Source of the DNA: an uncultured Bacteroidales bacterium
Lineage (GTDB): Bacteria > Bacteroidota > Bacteroidia > Bacteroidales > ML635J-15
DNA: 51,065 nt
Assembly: GCA_937899245.1 (NCBI GenBank)
Contig: CALDKB010000001.1
Location: 1-51,065, forward strand
Direction of reading: 5' to 3'
Shown: positions 18,147-24,756 of the stretch, piece after piece
Layout: every line of letters begins with the position of its first letter
Numbering within the stretch: position 1 is the stretch's first letter
Notes under the pieces: model-generated
The model's database searches: none
Told to the model about the DNA's origin: nothing
Seen by the model: only the letters and a program-made list of their open reading frames with translations
Program-made: the position numbers and the translations under genes

Positions 18147-19045
18147 TACGATGTGCGAAGTTTAAATCCTGCCATAATGGTTTCCGGCGCAAGATTGAAG
18201 ACGGCGGACATTTCGCCTGCCATGCAGAATCCGCAGTTGTTGCAGGCATCGGAATTTTCGTAAACGCAATTTCCGCGTAATCCATTTGGATATACGAAGT
18301 TGGTAATCCAGCAACGTTTCTTGAAATTGCAGTCAATCATTCTTTTCAGCCCGGTCTTGGTGTTCATTATCGGATAGCCGTTTTTCTTGTAGCGGATAAT
18401 CTTATCAATGGTTTCCTTGCGAATTTGATTGTCGAGTGTAAGATATTCGGTTCCGGGAAAAGCTGTGTGGAAATTGAACGAAATGCTTTCGATGTACGGA
18501 CTGTTTTTTACGTATTCCAGGGTTTCGTCAACGCTTTTGTAATTCAGCGAGTTGATGACCATATTAACGCTCAGGTGCGGGTGATTTGCAGTGGAGATAT
18601 TTTTTTCGAGACGTTCAAAAGTTCCTTCGCCACGGATTTCGTCGTGGTATTTTCCAAGTCCGTCGAGACTTACCCAGATGCTGTCGGCGTGGATTCCCGA
18701 AAATGGCAATTGTGCGTTGGTTGTGATTGTAGTTGAGAAAAATCCAATTTTTTTTGCAAGGTCGATGAGGTCATTTATGCGCTTGTCGCCGTCGTGCCAG
18801 AGCATAACTTCGCCACCTTCAAAATCAACAAAACGTGAACCCAACGAGTATGAATAGCGCAAATGTGCTTCTATTTCGTCAAAAGTCATATCGTGAGGAT
18901 TTTCCTTTTGGTAAACGCTACAATGCTTGCATTGCAAGTTGCAGCGGTCGGAAATAAATTGCACGGTTTGCATTGGTTTTCGACGTCCGAGGAACTTCGC
19001 TCGAAAATACCACCAGCCTAGATATGTGAATTGTGACAACTTCAT
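18146..19045 (-). CDS. radical SAM enzyme with C-terminal Cys cluster
   Basis: 299 residues. The [4Fe-4S]-SAM motif is CNLQCKHC (C-x3-C-x2-C), followed by the GGE motif (DFEGGEVML) and SLDGLG. At the C terminus, five or six cysteines (DCNFKKRC, GNCVYE, CNNCGFC) suggest an auxiliary Fe-S cluster like those of SPASM/Twitch enzymes. The reaction cannot be predicted. It is encoded 2 bases after a UbiA-type prenyltransferase and overlaps an MFS exporter, which suggests a shared small-molecule or lipid pathway. No precursor peptide gene is visible beside it. Confidence 0.9.
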   Translation of the reverse strand: MKLSQFTYLGWWYFRAKFLGRRKPMQTVQFISDRCNLQCKHCSVYQKENPHDMTFDEIEAHLRYSYSLGSRFVDFEGGEVMLWHDGDKRINDLIDLAKKIGFFSTTITTNAQLPFSGIHADSIWVSLDGLGKYHDEIRGEGTFERLEKNISTANHPHLSVNMVINSLNYKSVDETLEYVKNSPYIESISFNFHTAFPGTEYLTLDNQIRKETIDKIIRYKKNGYPIMNTKTGLKRMIDCNFKKRCWITNFVYPNGLRGNCVYENSDACNNCGFCMAGEMSAVFNLAPETIMAGFKLRTS

Positions 19046-19047
19046 TT

Positions 19048-20049
19048 TCAGTTAATTATAGTCAATACAATGTAGCAAATTGTCAGTATTATAGAAAAGA
19101 ACATTACAATGTTTCGAGCGACAAGCCATCGTAGCAGAAACCAGTCCATATCGTATTTGCGGTACATTTCGAAATCGCCCATTGGTCCCATCCACCAGCG
19201 CGGTTCTATTGGAATTTCCTTTTTGTAGAGGAAGCATTTCGTTGCGTAGATGAGATAAATTGTCAGAGGAACAAGCAACAAAGTGAAAATGCAGCACCAA
19301 TGCAACAATCCGGCAATTATTCCACCTATTATAATTGCATAAGGTATGAATGCAAAAATTCCAAGTGCTACGAGCATTGCAGTATTGCTTTTTACGAGTA
19401 CCGCAAACGATTTTCGGCACGAAAGAGTGTCGGTGCGAATGTCCATAATCGAATGCACATAGCCGATATTTGTTACAAGAAATCCCATTCCGATTGAAAT
19501 TAGCACTACGTCAACTTGGATAGATCCGGCAGTTGCAACCGACATTCCCATCATTAACAATGGTCCGAACATGAGACCTATAGTAAGTTCGCCGAATCCG
19601 CGATAGCCTAGTTTTAGCGGTTTGCCCGAATACGAAATGCCTATTAATAATCCAAGGATAGCGAAAAGAGCGACTAGCCATCCTCGGAAAATGAAAATTA
19701 CTAATCCGGCGCATCCGGCAATTGCGAGAAATATTGAAAATGCGATTACAAGGTCGCGTGTTGTTGCTTCGCCAGAAAGTATGTAATGGCATTTTTCCAT
19801 GTGCGTTTTTCCTCCTTCTTCAACGACTTGCTTACGAATGCGTGTTGTGTCCTGCTTGTAGTCGAAATAGTCGTCGGCGAGATTCATTCCAAGGTGCGCA
19901 CATGCAATTCCGAATACGGCAATTAGAGAAAGCCACCACGAGAAATCGGGTAGGTAGGCTGTCATGGCGATAGTTAGAATTGCTGGCGTAATGCTTTGAG
20001 GCAGAGCAATGTCGCGTGCATTTTTTATCCAGAAATGAATTTTATTCAT
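19048..20049 (-). CDS. UbiA family prenyltransferase
   Basis: 333 residues, mostly membrane helices. The two Asp-rich Mg-diphosphate motifs are NLADDYFDYKQD (first) and DIRTD (second), and SYSGKPLKLGYRGFGELTIGL matches the UbiA/MenA core. UbiA enzymes attach isoprenoid chains to aromatic or other acceptors inside the membrane. The sequence differs from the MenA I would expect in Bacteroidales, and no men genes are adjacent. Its partners are a radical SAM enzyme and an MFS transporter, so a different acceptor is likely. MenA remains possible. Confidence 0.88.
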   Translation of the reverse strand: MNKIHFWIKNARDIALPQSITPAILTIAMTAYLPDFSWWLSLIAVFGIACAHLGMNLADDYFDYKQDTTRIRKQVVEEGGKTHMEKCHYILSGEATTRDLVIAFSIFLAIAGCAGLVIFIFRGWLVALFAILGLLIGISYSGKPLKLGYRGFGELTIGLMFGPLLMMGMSVATAGSIQVDVVLISIGMGFLVTNIGYVHSIMDIRTDTLSCRKSFAVLVKSNTAMLVALGIFAFIPYAIIIGGIIAGLLHWCCIFTLLLVPLTIYLIYATKCFLYKKEIPIEPRWWMGPMGDFEMYRKYDMDWFLLRWLVARNIVMFFSIILTICYIVLTIIN

Positions 20050-20056
20050 AGTGGTG

Positions 20057-20064
20057 CAAAGGTA
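20057..20064 (-). promoter_or_regulatory. -7 box of the UbiA-radical SAM-MFS operon
   Basis: TACCTTTG on the minus strand ends only 7 bases before the UbiA ATG (20049). The transcript would be almost leaderless if this start is right. No clear -33 element. Confidence 0.5.
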
Positions 20065-20073
20065 ACAAAAACC

Positions 20074-20682
20074 TTAAAAACTGTAGCCTAATTTTACGGC
20101 AAAGGTCATGGCGATATGTTTGCAGTATGAATTGAAATAGTTCCATAGAATAAAGCCATGATGATAATAGGTATCTGCTGGAGTACCAAATGCAGGTCCA
20201 CAACCTATATATCCATCTACGAGGAAGTGTTTTTTGGCCCATTGGTAGCCGGAGCATCCAAAGAGGGCAAGCATATTGGCCTTTGTGCGACCATCATCTC
20301 CTTTCTTATCGTAGTTGAAATTCGACCATACCAATTCTGGTTTGACATAGAATCCGTTAAGTGCAAATTTTGTGTCGTTTTTTAGAATGAACTTGTGTGC
20401 ATAGCGAAGTGTATATCCCCTGGGATGGTTCTTGTATTTGTCAAATCCGGCACAAATAAGTCCAAAAGTCAGTTCTCCAGATTGATTTTGTGCTACCGAG
20501 CGTTCGAAACTGATTTTTGTAGTACCGGTAAACCATGACAGAAACGTAATCTTAATGGCGTTGCGTCGTTCCATAAGTCCTTGTGCCATAGAATACTGTG
20601 TGCTGATAGACAACAAAATTAATATAGAAATTGCTTGTCCTATTTTGTGTAGTGTACAGTTGTTTATTTTGTTTTCCCTCAT
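20074..20682 (-). CDS. putative outer-membrane beta-barrel protein
   Basis: 202 residues from ATG 20682. A signal peptide ends near QYSMAQG. The rest alternates polar and aromatic residues in short strands and ends in LGYSF with a terminal Phe, as in outer-membrane barrels of the DUF3575-like or porin type. Longer in-frame sequence up to 20916 antisense-overlaps crcB coding sequence and is not protein-like. A near-consensus -7 box TATTTTCG lies at 20700-20707. Function unknown. Confidence 0.75.
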   Translation of the reverse strand: MRENKINNCTLHKIGQAISILILLSISTQYSMAQGLMERRNAIKITFLSWFTGTTKISFERSVAQNQSGELTFGLICAGFDKYKNHPRGYTLRYAHKFILKNDTKFALNGFYVKPELVWSNFNYDKKGDDGRTKANMLALFGCSGYQWAKKHFLVDGYIGCGPAFGTPADTYYHHGFILWNYFNSYCKHIAMTFAVKLGYSF

Positions 20683-20711
20683 AATGTAAATTTTGAATGC
20701 GAAAATAATAT

Positions 20712-21077
20712 TTATCCGGCAATTTGCTTTCCAATTGTCACTCCTGTCCAAGTGCATAAAATACAAATGATTATGGTTCCTGCAATGTATGCGGCCCCCA
20801 TTCCGTATCGTCCGGTCTGGAGCATTTCGAGCGATTGCATGGAAAATGTAGAGAACGTGGTGAAACCACCGCAAAGTCCTACGGTGAGCAGAAGTGTGAG
20901 GCTTCCCTTTCCGCAAGAGGCCATTACGATTCCGATTAGTAGCGAGCCGATTGAATTAACTGCGAATGTGCCAATCCACGACGACCACGACAATGCTGTG
21001 CCTAATAAAGTTACTGAATATCGGAGAATGCTTCCTGCAAAACCGCCAAGTCCGACGAGAAGAAGGTTCTTTAACAT
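20712..21077 (-). CDS. crcB: fluoride channel CrcB/Fluc
   Basis: 121 residues with four membrane helices. It starts MLKNLLLVGLGGFAGSILRY, and the fluoride-channel hallmarks GGFAGSxxRY, NSIGSLLIG and GGFTTFSTFS are all present. These proteins form antiparallel dimers that export fluoride. I looked for a fluoride riboswitch in the 165 bases upstream and saw none; that region instead carries short repeats and the pnp terminator. Confidence 0.95.
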   Translation of the reverse strand: MLKNLLLVGLGGFAGSILRYSVTLLGTALSWSSWIGTFAVNSIGSLLIGIVMASCGKGSLTLLLTVGLCGGFTTFSTFSMQSLEMLQTGRYGMGAAYIAGTIIICILCTWTGVTIGKQIAG

Positions 21078-21089
21078 AGTTTGTTTCTG

Positions 21090-21192
21090 GTTTCTAATAG
21101 TTTCTATGTTTCTTTTTGTTGTCGTAATGTTTTTCTTTGCTCTGCTAACATAGAAATAGCGTTAGCAAGAAACTGCGCCAGCCATAGAAACT
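21090..21192. repeat. short direct and inverted repeats upstream of crcB
   Basis: GTTTCTAATAGTTTCT (21090-21105) recurs exactly at 42883-42898. AGTTTCTATG (21099-21108) is repeated inverted at 21183-21192, and ACATAGAAA also occurs at about 21147. A further stem TGCTAAC / GTTAGCA lies at about 21143-21169. No gene is seen. Confidence 0.6.
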
Positions 21193-21196
21193 TTAT

Positions 21197-21227
21197 AAAA
21201 AAAAGCCTTATTGCTAAGGCTTTTTTT
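21197..21227 (-). terminator. pnp terminator
   Basis: A near-perfect stem, AAAAAAAGCCTTA / TAAGGCTTTTTTT, with a 4-base loop lies 18 bases past the pnp stop. Confidence 0.85.
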
Positions 21228-21244
21228 AATTGTTATTCTATAAA

Positions 21245-23449
21245 TTATGCTTCTGGATTTGGAGTTTCAGGAGTTTCGGTTGCTTCTGCAGCTTCGCCTT
21301 CTTCCTTCTTCGGATGATGTGGCTTTTCTGGTTTTGGAAGCAATGCCTTGCGGCTGAGCTTTATCTTGTTCGACTTAGTGTCGATGTCGATAATCTTAAC
21401 TTCAACTTCCTGACCTTCCTTCAAAACTTCCTCAACAGTCTTGATACGCTTCCAATCGATTTCTGAAATGTGAAGCAATCCCTGGCAATTAGGAAGAATT
21501 TCAACGAATGCACCGAAAGTAGTGATGCCCTTAACAACACCAGTGTATACTTCGTTTACTTCCGGACGCTTAACGATTGCGTTGACCTTTGCCTTTGCAG
21601 CTCTCATGTCTTCGCCGTTGCAAGCCGAAATTTCAATGTATCCCTTTTCGTTTTCTTCAGTAATTGCGATAACTGTGTTGGTTGTTGCTTGGATTTCCTG
21701 AACAATCTTTCCACCAGGGCCTATTACAGCACCAATCAAATCCTTCGGGATTACGATGGTTTCGATACGTGGAGCATATTCCTTGTAGTTTGGACGTGGA
21801 GCCGGCAATGTTTCGAGCATCTTACCAAGAATGTGAGCTCTACCGCGGCGTGCCTGTTCCAAAGCTTCACGCAAAGTGTCGTATGAAAGTCCGTCAACCT
21901 TAATATCCATCTGAGTTGCAGTGATACCCTTTTCTGTACCACAAACCTTGAAGTCCATATCGCCAAGGTGATCTTCGTCACCAAGGATATCGCTCAGGAT
22001 AGCATATTTGCCAGTCTTTGAGTCTGAGATAAGACCCATTGCGATACCTGAAACTGGACGTGCGATTGGAACACCTGCGTCCATAAGAGCAAGACAGCCG
22101 GCGCAAACAGTTGCCATTGAAGACGAACCGTTTGATTCAAGAATATCGGAAACAACTCTTGTTGTATATGGATAGTCGGCACCCTTAACAGGCATAACCT
22201 TCTGCAAAGCACGGTGAGCAAGGTTTCCGTGACCGATTTCGCGACGACCAACACCTCTGTATGCCTTTGCTTCGCCAGTCGCGAATGGCGGGAAGTTGTA
22301 GTGAAGCAAGAATGATTCTGAACCAGAAATCATTGCGCCGTCGATAGTCTGTTCATCAAGTTTGCTACCGAGAGTTACAGTAGAAAGTGATTGAGTTTCA
22401 CCACGTGTGAAGATTGCAGATCCGTGAACTGTTGGCAAGTAGTCAACTTCGCACCAAATAGGACGAATTTCGTCGGTCTTTCTGCCGTCGAGACGAACTC
22501 TCTCGTTGAGAACCATCTGGCGAACAGCTTCTTTCTGTACGTCGTGGTAGTAGCGGTCAACAAGTTTTGCTACGGTTTCGAGTTCTTCTTCGGTATACTG
22601 AGCGAGGAAGTTTTCCTTAACTTCTTCGAACAATCTTTCGCGTTCGTGCTTGTTTGCTGTCTGAGTCATTGCTGCTGCGTAAGCCTTGTCGTAAGTTTCG
22701 TCCCAAACCTTCTGGCGGAGGTCCTCGTCGTTAACTTCGTGGCAGTAAGGAGCAGGTTCAGTTACGCCGCACATTTCGCGGAGTTCCTTCTGTGCAACGC
22801 ACATTGGCTTTATTGCTTCGTGAGCGAACTTAATAGCGTTGAGCATATCTTCTTCGCTAACTTCGTTAAGTTCACCTTCAACCATCATGATATTTTCGTA
22901 AGTAGCAGCAACGATCATGTCGATGTCGGCTCTTTGGCACTCGTCGTAAGGCGGGTTAATTCTAAACTGGCCGTCGATACGAGCTACGCGAACTTCAGAA
23001 ATCGGGCCTTCGAAAGGAAGGTCGGTGATTGTGAGGGCAGCAGAAGCTGCAAGACCAGCAAGAGCGTCCGGTGTGTCGTTTGTGTCGGCCGAAAGAAGAG
23101 CGACGTTTACGAAAACTTCAGCATGGAAATCGCTAGGAAATAGAGGACGCAAAGCGCGGTCGATAAGACGAGAAACAAGAATTTCGTAGTCGGACAAGCG
23201 ACCTTCTCTCTTGTTGAAACCGCCCGGGAAACGACCAACTGCCGAATATTTTTCCTTATATTCAACGGAAAGCGGCAAGAAGTCAACGTCTTCCTTTGCG
23301 TCTGGGGCAGCACATACTGTTGCCATCAACATGGTTTTACCCATCTTCACCACTACCGAACCAGTTGCCTGCTTCGCCAGTTTACCGGTGGAAATTTCAA
23401 TTTCTCTGCCATCAGCTAATGTGATGACTTTCTTAATTTCATTGTACAT
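21245..23449 (-). CDS. pnp: polyribonucleotide nucleotidyltransferase (PNPase)
   Basis: 734 residues. Two RNase PH-like domains; the catalytic C-terminal one carries LGDEDHLGDMDFKV with the metal-binding Asp residues. A KH domain (IGAVIGPGGKIVQEI) and an S1 domain (GVVKGITTFGAFVEI) follow, then a Lys/Glu/Pro-rich tail. It degrades RNA 3' to 5' with phosphate. It lies directly downstream of rpsO, the conserved rpsO-pnp order, separated by a hairpin. Confidence 0.98.
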   Translation of the reverse strand: MYNEIKKVITLADGREIEISTGKLAKQATGSVVVKMGKTMLMATVCAAPDAKEDVDFLPLSVEYKEKYSAVGRFPGGFNKREGRLSDYEILVSRLIDRALRPLFPSDFHAEVFVNVALLSADTNDTPDALAGLAASAALTITDLPFEGPISEVRVARIDGQFRINPPYDECQRADIDMIVAATYENIMMVEGELNEVSEEDMLNAIKFAHEAIKPMCVAQKELREMCGVTEPAPYCHEVNDEDLRQKVWDETYDKAYAAAMTQTANKHERERLFEEVKENFLAQYTEEELETVAKLVDRYYHDVQKEAVRQMVLNERVRLDGRKTDEIRPIWCEVDYLPTVHGSAIFTRGETQSLSTVTLGSKLDEQTIDGAMISGSESFLLHYNFPPFATGEAKAYRGVGRREIGHGNLAHRALQKVMPVKGADYPYTTRVVSDILESNGSSSMATVCAGCLALMDAGVPIARPVSGIAMGLISDSKTGKYAILSDILGDEDHLGDMDFKVCGTEKGITATQMDIKVDGLSYDTLREALEQARRGRAHILGKMLETLPAPRPNYKEYAPRIETIVIPKDLIGAVIGPGGKIVQEIQATTNTVIAITEENEKGYIEISACNGEDMRAAKAKVNAIVKRPEVNEVYTGVVKGITTFGAFVEILPNCQGLLHISEIDWKRIKTVEEVLKEGQEVEVKIIDIDTKSNKIKLSRKALLPKPEKPHHPKKEEGEAAEATETPETPNPEA

Positions 23450-23484
23450 TATCTTGTGTTTTGATTAATATGCGTAAATAAAAA

Positions 23485-23513
23485 GGAAAGCAAAACGAAA
23501 CGTCTTGCTTTCC
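23485..23513 (-). terminator. rpsO terminator / rpsO-pnp intergenic hairpin
   Basis: On the minus strand the stem GGAAAGCAA / TTGCTTTCC, 11-base loop, is followed by TTTTTATTT. It lies 8 bases past the rpsO stop and 36 bases before the pnp ATG. It may be a partial terminator or a processing site. Confidence 0.75.
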
Positions 23514-23520
23514 GAATGTC

Positions 23521-23796
23521 TTAACGACGTAAGCCTAATTCTTTAACTATTGCTCTGTATCTTTCGATATCAACCTGCTTTAGGTAATCAAGCATTTTTC
23601 TTCTTTTACCTACAAGACCGGTCAAAGCGCGCTGAGTACTGTAATCCTTTCTGTTAGATTTCAAGTGCTCAGTTAAGTGACTGATACGGTAGGAAAATAA
23701 GGCTATTTGAGACTCTGGTGAGCCTGTGTCTGTATTAGACTTCCCGTGTTTTGAAAAGATTTCCTTCTTCTTTTCTGAATCTAAATAATTCTTCAT
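23521..23796 (-). CDS. rpsO: 30S ribosomal protein S15
   Basis: 91 residues from ATG 23796; a GTG one codon upstream is less likely. The family core HGKSNTDTGSPESQIALFSYRI and HLKSNRKDYSTQRAL is intact. uS15 binds the central domain of 16S rRNA and helps assemble the platform. It has a strong promoter (23823-23853) and is followed by pnp. Confidence 0.97.
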   Translation of the reverse strand: MKNYLDSEKKKEIFSKHGKSNTDTGSPESQIALFSYRISHLTEHLKSNRKDYSTQRALTGLVGKRRKMLDYLKQVDIERYRAIVKELGLRR

Positions 23797-23822
23797 CACT
23801 TTTAATAATTAAAAAAACGTTG

Positions 23823-23853
23823 CAAAATTACTGCTTTATTTCTGATATTCAAA
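23823..23853 (-). promoter_or_regulatory. rpsO promoter (consensus spacing)
   Basis: Minus-strand TTTG (23850-23853), 19-base spacer, TAATTTTG (23823-23830). An exact match to the Bacteroidetes promoter consensus. Confidence 0.8.
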
Positions 23854-23942
23854 ATTTATTTTGGTGTAAAGTTTTTTTGTGATTATGCGAAAATATCAGC
23901 AGCAAAGTGGGAATGCTATGTGGTGGTTTCCTTTAAGATTTT

Positions 23943-24710
23943 TTACATTCCTTCCTTATAAATTTCAGCAAACACTTCGCATTTTGGCAAATCGTAGCCA
24001 ATGAAAATTATTCCCATCCTGAAAAGGTTGAGACGAAGTGCATCGGGATTGTCGTTGGAAATTTTCTTCCATGCGTAGAACATATCGCGACTCCAGTTTA
24101 TGTCATCGATGACGAAGATGGCTTTATTGTAGCAAAGATTTTTTGCGATATATTCGTAATATTTTATTGTTGCTTCGCTTGTGTGGTTGCCGTCTAGGAA
24201 GATAAGGTCAAATTTTTGCCCTTTAAGAGCATTGCTGTCAATCAAATGATCGAAGTTGTCGTTTATGAAACTTACATTTTTGATTTTTCGCTTGTCGAAT
24301 TCTGCTTTTGTAAACTTGTAGGTCTCGGGGCATCCTTCTATTGTGGTGACTTTGATCTTAGGGTTGGATTTTGCAAGGAACATTGTGCCTATGCCAACCG
24401 ATGTGCCGAATTCAAGTGCAGTCTCAATCTTGAAACTTTCCACAATCTTTTGCAACACACCTCCATAACGAACATCCGTGGACGAGGACTTGGCAATTCT
24501 TCTGATTGTTCTCGTTCCATTTTTGCCTGTGCCGAAGTCTGTTACGTTTATGCGGGTGTCGTCGGCAAGCATATTTAAGCGATATTCGCAAACTTCGATG
24601 AAACTGCACATCTGGAAAAGCGAGTCGAGGATAAACTCGTTGAAAACTTCAGGCAGTTTTTCGTTCTGCTTTGCCTTAATTAGATATGATGTGTTGCCGG
24701 GCAGTTTCAT
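23943..24710 (-). CDS. class I SAM-dependent methyltransferase
   Basis: 255 residues. SAM-binding motif I is ALEFGTSVGIGTMFLA, the acidic residue after strand beta2 is in VTTIEGCPE, and a later motif is DLIFLDGNH. These match O-methyltransferase/Methyltransf_24-type enzymes. The acceptor is unknown. It is divergent from recG and transcribed alone. The ends of the two genes are only 46 bases apart and their predicted promoters face each other. Confidence 0.85.
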   Translation of the reverse strand: MKLPGNTSYLIKAKQNEKLPEVFNEFILDSLFQMCSFIEVCEYRLNMLADDTRINVTDFGTGKNGTRTIRRIAKSSSTDVRYGGVLQKIVESFKIETALEFGTSVGIGTMFLAKSNPKIKVTTIEGCPETYKFTKAEFDKRKIKNVSFINDNFDHLIDSNALKGQKFDLIFLDGNHTSEATIKYYEYIAKNLCYNKAIFVIDDINWSRDMFYAWKKISNDNPDALRLNLFRMGIIFIGYDLPKCEVFAEIYKEGM

Positions 24711-24717
24711 TTTTTAT

Positions 24718-24725
24718 TATTTTTG
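24718..24725 (+). promoter_or_regulatory. recG -7 box
   Basis: TATTTTTG, about 31 bases before the GTG start, with GTTG at 24693-24696 as a weak -33 element (spacer 21). It is part of the palindrome TTTTGCAATGCAAAA at 24721-24735. Confidence 0.5.
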
Positions 24726-24730
24726 CAATG

Positions 24731-24738
24731 CAAAATTA
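24731..24738 (-). promoter_or_regulatory. methyltransferase-gene -7 box
   Basis: TAATTTTG on the minus strand, 20 bases upstream of the ATG at 24710. It faces the recG box across 5 bases. Confidence 0.55.
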
Positions 24739-24756
24739 AAAATCTTTTGCATAATC

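Noticed and set aside
17590..18336. A 248-codon minus-strand frame across the MFS/radical SAM junction
   Set aside because: It is a shifted frame of the two real genes, and its translation is rich in His/Arg/Cys without domain structure.
20683..20916. An N-terminal extension of the outer-membrane protein
   Set aside because: It lies antisense-like within crcB in another frame, and the signal peptide begins at 20682.
21078..21230. Possible fluoride riboswitch ahead of crcB
   Set aside because: The conserved GGxGAUGG and CUGAUG-type segments are not found; only short repeats and a terminator are present.
22391..23143. A 250-codon plus-strand frame antisense to pnp
   Set aside because: It mirrors PNPase codons and has no independent protein features; pnp on the other strand is certain.
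24478..24756. An N-terminal extension of RecG by 93 residues
   Set aside because: It is antisense to the methyltransferase gene and precedes the predicted promoter; family members start at the GTG at 24757.
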